Shown here: in pieces, positions 1-5,967 of the stretch
Numbering within the stretch: the stretch's first letter is position 1
Layout: each line of letters starts with the position of its first letter
Assembly: GCA_007128995.1 (NCBI GenBank)
Contig: SKWJ01000157.1
Location: forward strand, 1-6,852
Direction of reading: 5' to 3'
Origin: Paracoccaceae bacterium
GTDB lineage: Bacteria > Pseudomonadota > Alphaproteobacteria > Rhodobacterales > Rhodobacteraceae
Length of the DNA: 6,852 nucleotides
Position numbers and translations under genes: made by a program
The notes under the pieces: model-generated
The model's database searches: none
The model's input: only the letters and a program-made list of their open reading frames with translations
Told to the model about the DNA's origin: nothing

Positions 1-678
1 AAGTTCAGCACCAGCTTCGATACAGTCTGGGCATCGGAAGGTGCCAGGGTCATCCAGATCCCGCACCGGGCGCCAGACGGTAGATTTCTGTTGTTCAGCT
101 GGCCCTCTGACGGAAACCTGTTCAACTACACGCATGACGAAGCCGATCTCTACTGGAGTGTCTTCGATCTCGCCGATCTCATCCTCGCCTTGTACACTCG
201 GTTCCAGCCCATTTCGATCAACCTCGCAGGCCACAGCCTCGGTGCGCGCGGGATGATGCTTGCGATCTATGACGTTCTTGCATTGCGGCCTGACATCCAG
301 CTTGGCGACGTGGTTCTTCTGGCACCGGATATCGATTTCGAAGTCTTCGAGCGGCTTCTGGTTCGTGTGCGCCCGAATTTGCGCAGCCTCACGATTTATG
401 TCGCCCCCGGAGACCGTCCACTGACCTTGTCCGAACAGGTGCATGGCTATCCGCGTCTGGGCCAGTCAGGTAACCCGGTGGAGCGATTGGAGGGCGTCGA
501 AGTGATCGACCTGGGCGATATTCCGTTTCGCAGCGCCACCGGCCACAACTACCACATTTACAATACCGAAGTCTGGACCGATATCGACCAGCTTCTGAAC
601 CAGGGGCTCGGCGCCGCTGCACGGCGCAGCCTGATCCAGACAGGGCCGAACCTTTGGCGGTTGCAGCCGGAGGGCTGA
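1..678 (+). CDS. Alpha/beta hydrolase, DUF900 type (5' end missing)
   Basis: The reading frame is open from the first base, so the gene starts upstream; 225 C-terminal residues are visible. They form the catalytic half of an alpha/beta hydrolase fold. FSWPSDG (about visible residues 32-38) is a strand/turn typical of the DUF900 (COG4782) family. GHSLGAR carries the probable nucleophile Ser at visible residue 79 (bases 235-237). YVAPGDRPLTLS offers the likely catalytic Asp at residue 138, and GHNYH (181-185) supplies the catalytic His. The triad is inferred from motif order, not from structure. The natural substrate of DUF900 proteins is not established; an esterase or lipase-like hydrolase is the safe description. 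Because the N-terminus is missing, I cannot say whether it carries a signal peptide or lipobox. It lies 70 bases before the next gene, on the same strand, and could be cotranscribed with it; nothing ties it to the transporter operon. Confidence 0.82.
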   Translation, partial: KFSTSFDTVWASEGARVIQIPHRAPDGRFLLFSWPSDGNLFNYTHDEADLYWSVFDLADLILALYTRFQPISINLAGHSLGARGMMLAIYDVLALRPDIQLGDVVLLAPDIDFEVFERLLVRVRPNLRSLTIYVAPGDRPLTLSEQVHGYPRLGQSGNPVERLEGVEVIDLGDIPFRSATGHNYHIYNTEVWTDIDQLLNQGLGAAARRSLIQTGPNLWRLQPEG

Positions 679-735
679 GCGCACGGCGACTTTCCAGACT
701 ATGCTACATCCGGTGACGAGGTGTCGCTGCAGCAC

Positions 736-740
736 AGGAG
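736..740 (+). promoter_or_regulatory. Ribosome binding site fixing the start at 749
   Basis: AGGAG lies 8 bases before the ATG at 749. It decides against the in-frame upstream ATG at 701, which has no such site and would place 16 extra residues, including charged and polar ones, in front of an otherwise clean signal peptide. Confidence 0.75.
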
Positions 741-748
741 AGCAGCAA

Positions 749-1246
749 ATGAACAGAAGCTTCGCATCGGCATTCGGCACCGCAATCGTGCTTGCCACAA
801 CCCCGCTTGGCGCGCAGGAATTCGATGCCGCTCTTGGTGCAGATGCGCTCGGCATTCTCGAGGATGGGCGGGTTCTGGTGCAGAACGGGCCCAATGCCTT
901 CGATTGTGCGCTTGTTACCCAAGGTGATGCGATCGTGCTTGGCGACTGTGCGTTGCGCTACGAAGAGGTTGTCGATGCACGCGCGCTTCTTGCAGAACTT
1001 TCGGATGACGACCTGCAATTGCTCATCCGTGACACATTGCTCGATGCCAATTGCCGGCTTTCGGCCTTTGGCGTTGTGGGCGAGATCATCGCTGTTGCGG
1101 CGGAAGCGAAAGGTGTGGCACCCGAGACGATCGAGCGCGCGCGGATGGAGCTTTCCAAGCGCACGGAAGAGATTGTCTGGAAAATGCTGAATGCTGGGCA
1201 GCTATCCGTTCGCGAGGGTGAACTGGCGCTCTACGCCTGCCCCTGA
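749..1246 (+). CDS. Small exported protein with four cysteines, function unknown
   Basis: Encodes 165 residues that I do not recognise. Residues 1-22 look like a Sec signal peptide: a short basic start (MNR), a hydrophobic core (about 8-17) and a likely cleavage after LGA22, giving a mature protein of about 143 residues beginning QEFDAAL. The mature part has four cysteines, at 53, 67, 102 and 164. The first two sit in near-identical FDCAL and GDCAL motifs 14 residues apart, so disulfides in the periplasm are plausible. The N-terminal part (about 35-70) looks beta-rich and the middle (about 76-150) helical, with many acidic residues. Protein function cannot be read from this. The coding frame has the same GC-rich third positions as its neighbours, supporting a real gene. 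It lies 70 bases after the hydrolase gene and ends 165 bases before the transporter operon. No terminator is evident between it and the hydrolase, so it may share that transcript. Confidence 0.8.
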   Translation: MNRSFASAFGTAIVLATTPLGAQEFDAALGADALGILEDGRVLVQNGPNAFDCALVTQGDAIVLGDCALRYEEVVDARALLAELSDDDLQLLIRDTLLDANCRLSAFGVVGEIIAVAAEAKGVAPETIERARMELSKRTEEIVWKMLNAGQLSVREGELALYACP

Positions 1247-1265
1247 GCTGATACATGACGGCCCA

Positions 1266-1288
1266 GGGCTGCGGCATGCAGTTTTTTT
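1266..1288 (+). terminator. Weak intrinsic terminator candidate after the small exported protein gene
   Basis: A short stem CTGC/GCAG (1269-1272 with 1278-1281) closes a five-base loop and runs straight into seven T residues (1282-1288). GGG before the stem could extend it only through G-U pairs with the T run. The position, 20 bases after a stop codon and before a new operon, is right for a terminator, but the stem is short, so the call is tentative. Confidence 0.35.
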
Positions 1289-1324
1289 CGGCATTGGGGG
1301 GTTGGTGCCACTCCGGCTGAAAAT

Positions 1325-1359
1325 TTTACTCGCTAGTCAAAAAATTCCTGCCTATAGTC
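1325..1359 (+). promoter_or_regulatory. Candidate promoter and operator for the transporter-codA operon
   Basis: The gap before the binding-protein gene contains an AT-rich stretch in otherwise GC-rich DNA. TATAGT at 1354-1359 resembles a -10 element. The hexamer at the expected -35 position (about 1331-1336) is a poor match, as expected for a promoter that needs an activator. Overlapping that place is an imperfect inverted repeat, TTTTACT (1325-1331) and AGTCAAAA (1336-1343), with a four-base centre and one unpaired base; it could bind a dimeric regulator. No regulator gene is in the window, so which protein binds is unknown. A start near 1366 would give a leader of about 46 bases. All of this is inferred from pattern and position. 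Confidence 0.35.
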
Positions 1360-1411
1360 TGCGAAGGCGCGCGTAGAACGGCCTTGCCCCAGACCAGACA
1401 GGGAGCTTTCC

Positions 1412-2431
1412 ATGACCAGAAAACCACTTTCTCTCACTCGTCGCACATTGCTTGGCACGGCTGCGGCCGGAGCGCTGATTGCGGCGGCCTCGCTGCCCCA
1501 GGCGCTTGACGCCAGTGAACCGCTACGCGTGGCTGGCATCTATACAGTTCCAGTCGAACAGCAGTGGGTCAGCCGCATTCACCTTGCCGCCGAAACTGCA
1601 CAGGCACGGGGCGATATAACCTATACCTTCACCGAGAATGTCTCGAACACCGACTATCCCCGCGTGATGCGCGAATATGCCGAAGCAGGTGTCCAGCTGA
1701 TCATCGGCGAAGTGTTCGGCGTCGAGCAGGAAGCCCGCGAAGTGGCGGCGGAATACCCCAATGTCGCCTTTCTGATGGGGTCGAGCTTCATGCATGATGA
1801 CGCGCTGCCGAATTTCGCAGTGTTTGACAATTACATCCATGATGCTGCCTATCTGACGGGCCTGATTGCCGGTGCCATGACCGAAAGCGCCAATATCGGC
1901 ATGGTCGGCGGCTTTCCGATCCCCGAGGTGAACCGTCTGATGCACGCCTTCATGGCAGGCGCACGCGAGGTAAACCCCGAGATCCGCTTTCAGGTGGCCT
2001 TCATCGGCTCCTGGTTCGACCCGCCGCGCGCCAAGGAAACCGCCTTTGGCATGATCGAGGCAGGGGCGGATGTGATGTATGCCGAACGCTTCGGTGTGTC
2101 CGACGCGGCACAGGAACGCGGTGTGCTGGCCATCGGCAATGTGATCGACACGCAGGCGGACTATCCCGACACGGTCGTTGCTTCGGCAATATGGCATTTC
2201 GAGCCGACACTTGATACCGCCGTTGCTGCGGTGAAGGCAGGCGAATTCGTGGCGGCCAATTATGGGGTCTATTCCTACATGATCCATGGCGGTTCCTCGC
2301 TCTCGCCTCTTGGCACATTCGAGGGCAAGGTTCCGGCCGAGATCATGGAACTTGTCGCGCAGCGCACGCAGCAGATCCTGGATGGCACGTTCGAGGTCGA
2401 AATCAACGACGACGAACCGCGGTCCTCGTGA
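1412..2431 (+). CDS. BMP-family ABC transporter substrate-binding protein
   Basis: Encodes a 339-residue periplasmic binding protein of the basic membrane protein (Bmp/PnrA, PF02608) family, the ligand-capturing part of the importer encoded by the next three genes. The start has GGGAG at 1401-1405, 6 bases before the ATG. Residues 1-34 form a signal peptide with a twin arginine (SLTRRTLLG, 7-15) followed by an Ala-rich hydrophobic stretch, so Tat export is likely; cleavage is probably near LDA34. No lipobox cysteine is seen, so it should be soluble in the periplasm. Family features include the strand VQLIIGEVFG (94-103), the helix region DNYIHDAAYLTGLIAGAM (139-156), then NIGMVGGFPIPEVNR (161-175) and GADVMYAE. 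The first binding loop is unusual: where many family members have an Asp-Gly-Ser-Phe-Asn-like motif, this one reads YTVPVEQQW (44-52). Characterised relatives bind purine nucleosides; the codA linkage suggests cytosine or a related base or nucleoside here. First gene of the operon; its TGA is followed directly by the ATG of the ATPase gene. Confidence 0.92.
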   Translation: MTRKPLSLTRRTLLGTAAAGALIAAASLPQALDASEPLRVAGIYTVPVEQQWVSRIHLAAETAQARGDITYTFTENVSNTDYPRVMREYAEAGVQLIIGEVFGVEQEAREVAAEYPNVAFLMGSSFMHDDALPNFAVFDNYIHDAAYLTGLIAGAMTESANIGMVGGFPIPEVNRLMHAFMAGAREVNPEIRFQVAFIGSWFDPPRAKETAFGMIEAGADVMYAERFGVSDAAQERGVLAIGNVIDTQADYPDTVVASAIWHFEPTLDTAVAAVKAGEFVAANYGVYSYMIHGGSSLSPLGTFEGKVPAEIMELVAQRTQQILDGTFEVEINDDEPRSS

Positions 2432-3979
2432 ATGCGTCCCGAGATGGGGGCGCAAGGCCCTGTCCTGCGCCTTGACGGGATTACCAAACGTTTCGGCGCG
2501 CTGGTGGCGAATGACGCCATCAGCGTGACGCTCTGGCCAGGTGAAGTGATTGCGCTTCTGGGCGAGAACGGGGCGGGCAAGACCACATTGATGAACATTC
2601 TCTTCGGCCACTACACGGCCGATGAGGGCAGCGTCGAAGTGTTCGGCGCGCCTTTGCCGCAGGGCAATCCGCGCGCAGCACTCGCGGCGGGTGTCGGCAT
2701 GGTGCATCAGCATTTCACACTGGCCGACAACTTGACTGTGCTGGAAAACGTCATTCTCGGCACACAGCCCCTTTGGGGCGCGCGGCTTGACATGGCCGGT
2801 GCCCGCGCCAAGCTCGCGCGGCTCGCGGAGGATTTCGGGCTTGCGGTGGATCCGGATGCACGGCTTGGAACTCTCAGTGTCGGCGAACGGCAGAGGGTCG
2901 AGATCCTGAAGGCGCTCTATCGCGATGCGCGCATCCTCATCCTCGATGAGCCGACCGCTGTGCTGACACCGCAGCAGGCCGAGGCGCTCTTTGCTGCGTT
3001 GCGTAAGATGGTCGCGCAAGGGCTCTCGATCATCTTCATCAGCCACAAGCTGCACGAGGTCATGGCCATTGCCAGCCGCGTCGTGGTGCTCCGGCACGGA
3101 AAGCTTGTGGGCGAGGTTGCCGTGGCGGACACCAACCCTGGGGCACTGGCCGAGATGATGGTCGGCGCGCGCATCACGCCGCCGGAATTACGCGCGGCCG
3201 CGCCGGGCGCGACCCTGCTGGAGCTGCGCACCGTCTCGACCCCCGACCGGGGCACGGCGCGCGGATTGCGCAAGGTGGACCTCGCCTTGCGCGAAGGCAC
3301 GATCACTGGCCTTGCGGGCGTATCTGGCAATGGACAAGGCGCGCTCGCTGACCTGATCGCGGGTTTGGAGCACCTGAGCGGAGGGGAGATGCTGGTACAT
3401 GGCGCCGAGCCCGTGACATGGTCCGTTGCCCATGCGCTCAATGCCGGGATCGGGCGCATCCCCGAGGACCGACACAAGACCGGCACGATCGCTGACTTTT
3501 CACTGACGGAAAACGCCATTCTCGAGCGCTACCGCCGCCCCCCTTTCGCCCGACGCGGCTGGATGGACTGGGGCGCCGCGCGCGGTTTCACCGACACGGT
3601 GATCCGCTCTTACGATGTACGCTGTCCGGGACCCGAGACGCGGATCCGACTGCTTTCGGGTGGCAATATGCAGAAACTGATCCTCGGCCGCGCGATGGAA
3701 GGGGCACCAAAGATCATCCTGGCCAATCAGCCTGTGCGGGGGCTCGATATCGGTGCGATCACCTTCGTACAGACCCAGCTTCTGGCCGCGCGTGATCAGG
3801 GTGCGGCCGTGCTGCTGATCTCGGAGGATCTCGACGAGATACTCACGCTCTCCGATATCATCCATGTGATCTCGGAGGGGCGGCTCTCGCCACCCTTCGC
3901 GCGCGGCACGATGAGCGCAGCGGATCTTGGGCGTTGGATGGCGGGCGAAGGCTTTGAGCGAGGGCAGGATGCGGCTTGA
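2432..3979 (+). CDS. BMP-type ABC importer ATPase with two nucleotide-binding domains
   Basis: A 515-residue cytoplasmic ATPase with two ABC domains in one chain, like RbsA and YufO/NupA, and of normal family length. Domain 1 is complete: Walker A GENGAGKT (44-51), Q-loop Gln93, signature LSVGE (148-152), Walker B ILILDEP (168-174) and switch His205. Domain 2 (from about 260) is degenerate: the Walker A equivalent GVSGNGQGA (296-304) lacks Lys and Ser/Thr, the Walker B equivalent IILANQP (428-434) has Asn and Gln for Asp and Glu, and Glu465 stands at the switch His place; its signature LSGGN (408-412) is intact. ATP is therefore probably hydrolysed mainly at the site built from domain 1 Walker motifs and the domain 2 signature. 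Asymmetry of this sort is common in this family. The ATG at 2432 follows the previous stop with no gap and no clear ribosome site, so translation is probably coupled; ATG at 2444 is a possible alternative. It overlaps the next gene by 11 bases. Confidence 0.94.
   Translation: MRPEMGAQGPVLRLDGITKRFGALVANDAISVTLWPGEVIALLGENGAGKTTLMNILFGHYTADEGSVEVFGAPLPQGNPRAALAAGVGMVHQHFTLADNLTVLENVILGTQPLWGARLDMAGARAKLARLAEDFGLAVDPDARLGTLSVGERQRVEILKALYRDARILILDEPTAVLTPQQAEALFAALRKMVAQGLSIIFISHKLHEVMAIASRVVVLRHGKLVGEVAVADTNPGALAEMMVGARITPPELRAAAPGATLLELRTVSTPDRGTARGLRKVDLALREGTITGLAGVSGNGQGALADLIAGLEHLSGGEMLVHGAEPVTWSVAHALNAGIGRIPEDRHKTGTIADFSLTENAILERYRRPPFARRGWMDWGAARGFTDTVIRSYDVRCPGPETRIRLLSGGNMQKLILGRAMEGAPKIILANQPVRGLDIGAITFVQTQLLAARDQGAAVLLISEDLDEILTLSDIIHVISEGRLSPPFARGTMSAADLGRWMAGEGFERGQDAA
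3958..3964 (+). promoter_or_regulatory. Ribosome binding site for the first permease, inside the ATPase gene
   Basis: GCGAGGG precedes the ATG at 3969 by 4 bases and lies within the last codons of the ATPase gene. It favours 3969 over the in-frame ATG at 3927, which would add 14 mostly polar residues (MGVGWRAKALSEGR) read out of frame from conserved ATPase sequence. Confidence 0.6.
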
Positions 3980-5018
3980 ACTCATAGCCCGCCCCTCGCC
4001 TCTGCGACTGATCGGCTTTCCAATGCTGGCGCTGGCGCTGACAGTGGTCTTTGGCTCATCGCTCGCACTTCTGGCCGGGGCAAATCCGTTTCAGACCCTG
4101 GGTCTGATCTTGCGCGGGGCCGCTGGCTCGCAATTCGCGCTTCTCGAGACGCTCAACCGCGCCACACCGCTTATCTTCACGGGCCTCGCTGTGGCCGTGG
4201 CCTTCCGCGCGAAGCTCTGGAATATCGGCGCGGAGGCACAGCTTTACGCGGGTGCGCTGATGGCCGTGCTGATCGGCACTGGCGCCCTGGGCTGGCCCTC
4301 GGGGCTTCTCTTGCCCGCCATGGCCGGTGCGGCGATGCTCGCAGGCGCGCTGGTGCTGCTGGGACCGGCTCTGCTCAAGACCCGCTTCGGCGTGGATGAG
4401 GTGGTGACGACGCTGCTCTTCAATTTCATCATGCTGCTGTTCATCTCGATGCTGCTGGAGGGGCCATTGAAAGACCCGATGGGCATGGGCTGGCCGCAAT
4501 CCTCGCGCCTGATCCCCGAAGCGCGCCTGCCGCGTATTGTCGAGGGGCTCCGCCTGCATTGGGGCTTTGCTCTGGCGCTGATCGCGGCAGGAGTGGTCTG
4601 GGTGATCCAGTCGCGCACGACACTCGGCTACGAGATGCGCGCAGTCGGCGCCAATCGTCAGGCGGCCGAGTTCGCTGGCATCCCGGTCGGGCGTGTAATG
4701 CTCAAGACAGCGCTACTGTCAGGGGGCCTCGCCGCACTTGCCGGGTTTTCCGAAGTCGCAGGTCTGAAAGGCAACCTGACACTCGATCTGTCACCCGGCT
4801 TTGGCTATACGGGCATAATCGTGGCGATGCTCGCCCTCCTGAACCCCATCGGTGTGGTGGTCAGCGCGATCTTTGTGGCAGGCGTTTTCGTCGGTGCCGA
4901 CAGCATGAGCCGTGCAGCGGGCGTGCCGACCTATATCGCGAATATCATGCTCGCCACGGCGCTTCTGACCATGGTGCTGGCCATTGCGCTCACGCGTTAC
5001 CGGGTGCGGTGGGACTGA
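3969..5018 (+). CDS. ABC transporter permease, YufP/NupB type
   Basis: Encodes 349 residues of an inner-membrane permease (BPD_transp_2, PF02653) and, with the next gene, should form the channel of the importer. The family hallmark FRAKLWNIGAEAQLYAGA (79-96) is present. So is the loop YEMRAVGANRQAAEFAGI (221-238), which is expected to contact the ATPase, and the conserved stretch LSPGFGYTGIIVAMLA (274-289). Hydrophobic segments begin at about residues 13, 65, 92, 112, 145, 199, 248, 281, 297 and 325, about eight to ten membrane passes; exact borders need a topology prediction. The start at 3969 is chosen for its ribosome site and because homologues begin with a short basic N-terminus before the first membrane segment. 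It overlaps the ATPase gene by 11 bases and ends 1 base before the second permease, so the subunits are likely made in step. Permeases of this class carry nucleosides or other small polar ligands; the sequence alone does not reveal which. Confidence 0.93.
   Translation: MRLELIARPSPLRLIGFPMLALALTVVFGSSLALLAGANPFQTLGLILRGAAGSQFALLETLNRATPLIFTGLAVAVAFRAKLWNIGAEAQLYAGALMAVLIGTGALGWPSGLLLPAMAGAAMLAGALVLLGPALLKTRFGVDEVVTTLLFNFIMLLFISMLLEGPLKDPMGMGWPQSSRLIPEARLPRIVEGLRLHWGFALALIAAGVVWVIQSRTTLGYEMRAVGANRQAAEFAGIPVGRVMLKTALLSGGLAALAGFSEVAGLKGNLTLDLSPGFGYTGIIVAMLALLNPIGVVVSAIFVAGVFVGADSMSRAAGVPTYIANIMLATALLTMVLAIALTRYRVRWD
5008..5014 (+). promoter_or_regulatory. Ribosome binding site for the second permease
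   Basis: GGTGGGA lies 5 bases before the ATG at 5020, within the final codons of the first permease gene. It supports 5020 over the in-frame ATG at 4984, which would prepend 12 polar residues from inside the first permease gene. Confidence 0.55.
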
Positions 5019-5019
5019 C

Positions 5020-5967
5020 ATGGGCGAAATTGTCGAAATCTTCCTTTCCGCCAGTTTCTGGGCCGCAGTGATCCGTATCGCCTCGCCGCTGATCTTTGCC
5101 ACCATGGGCGAGCTGATCTGCGAACGCGCGGGCGTGCTCAATCTCGGGATCGAAGGGATCATGGTGGTGGGCGCCTTCGCGGGCTGGATGACCGTCTATT
5201 CCGGCGGCGGGCTCTGGACCGGGGTCATGGTCGCCATGCTGGCGGGGATGCTTTTCGGGCTCTTGCACGGCACTCTGACAGTGCCCTTTGGGCTCAGTCA
5301 GCATGTGGTGGGGCTGGGGATTACGCTTCTCGCCACAGCAAGCGCCTATTTCGCCTATCGCCTTGCCCTGCCCCGCGTCACGACGCCACCGCGGATCGAG
5401 GCGTTCCAACCCTTCCCCATCCCGATCCTGTCGGACATTCCACTGATCGGGCCCGCCCTCTTCGCCCAGACGCCGCTCACCTATCTCGCCTTCGTTCTGG
5501 TGGGGGTGGTGTCTTTCGTCCTCTTCCGCACACCTCTGGGGTTGGCGCTCCGCGCCGCCGGTGAAAACCCCGCCGCAGTGGCTGCACAGGGGCTGTCAGT
5601 CACAGCGTTGCGCATGGGGGCCGTGATGGTGGGTTCCGGCCTGATGGCGGTGGGTGGTGCGTTCCTGACCATGTCGGCCTTCAACTCCTTCTTCTTCGAG
5701 ATGGTCAACGGTCGCGGCTGGATCTGCATCGCGCTTGTGGTGTTCGGAGCCTGGATGCCGGGCAAGGCGCTCCTGGGCGCGGTGCTGTTCGGAGTGTTCG
5801 ATGCGCTCCAGATCCGGTTGCAGCAAACCAGCATTGGCGCAGATATTCCCTATCAGATCTTCCTGATGATGCCCTTCGTGCTCTCGATCCTCGCCCTTGT
5901 CATCATGTCGCGCCGCGCAGCGATCCCGGCGGCACTGATGGTTCCATTCAACAAGGGAGAGCGCTGA
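5020..5967 (+). CDS. ABC transporter permease, YufQ/NupC type
   Basis: Encodes 315 residues, the shorter partner permease of the BMP importer, in the inner membrane. The N-terminal hallmark ATMGELICERAGVLNLGIEG (27-46) is very characteristic of this permease (BPD_transp_2). The cytoplasmic loop LGLALRAAGENPAAVAAQGL (173-192) matches the ATPase-contact loop of the first permease (RAVGANRQAAEFAG) in pattern, as expected for paralogous subunits of a heterodimeric channel. Hydrophobic segments begin near residues 14, 47, 68, 95, 154, 200, 238 and 285. The start is one base after the first permease's stop and has a good ribosome site at 5008-5014. The stop overlaps the codA start by one base (TGATG), which points to coupled translation of transporter and enzyme. 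No missing motif or frame problem is seen. Confidence 0.93.
   Translation: MGEIVEIFLSASFWAAVIRIASPLIFATMGELICERAGVLNLGIEGIMVVGAFAGWMTVYSGGGLWTGVMVAMLAGMLFGLLHGTLTVPFGLSQHVVGLGITLLATASAYFAYRLALPRVTTPPRIEAFQPFPIPILSDIPLIGPALFAQTPLTYLAFVLVGVVSFVLFRTPLGLALRAAGENPAAVAAQGLSVTALRMGAVMVGSGLMAVGGAFLTMSAFNSFFFEMVNGRGWICIALVVFGAWMPGKALLGAVLFGVFDALQIRLQQTSIGADIPYQIFLMMPFVLSILALVIMSRRAAIPAALMVPFNKGER
5953..5959 (+). promoter_or_regulatory. Ribosome binding site for codA
   Basis: AAGGGAG ends 7 bases before the ATG at 5967, which itself overlaps the permease stop as TGATG. This is the strongest ribosome site inside the operon and fixes the enzyme's start. Confidence 0.65.

Noticed and set aside
700..705. 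TATGCT as a -10 promoter element for the small exported protein gene
   Set aside because: No acceptable -35 hexamer is found 16-18 bases upstream, and one such hexamer match is expected by chance; not enough to call a promoter.
466..894. Antisense open frame of 142 codons across the hydrolase and small-protein genes
   Set aside because: It spans two supported + strand genes and their gap, has no ribosome site that stands out, and no recognisable features.
1290..1320. GGCA...TGCC and similar short inverted matches in the G-rich part of the gap as a second hairpin
   Set aside because: The arms are only about four bases with a 12-base loop and no T run follows; within chance for GC-rich DNA.
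1523..3097. Very long antisense open frame (524 codons) on the - strand
   Set aside because: It lies opposite the binding-protein and ATPase genes, crosses their boundary, and reads as an Arg/His/Cys-rich sequence with no domain. Such frames arise opposite GC-rich genes. The + strand genes have all family motifs.
2432..3979. Sugar importer ATPase (RbsA/MglA type)
   Set aside because: The double-domain layout is shared, but the neighbouring BMP binding protein and the two dissimilar permeases of YufP and YufQ type identify the nucleoside/BMP class; sugar importers of this type normally have other binding proteins.
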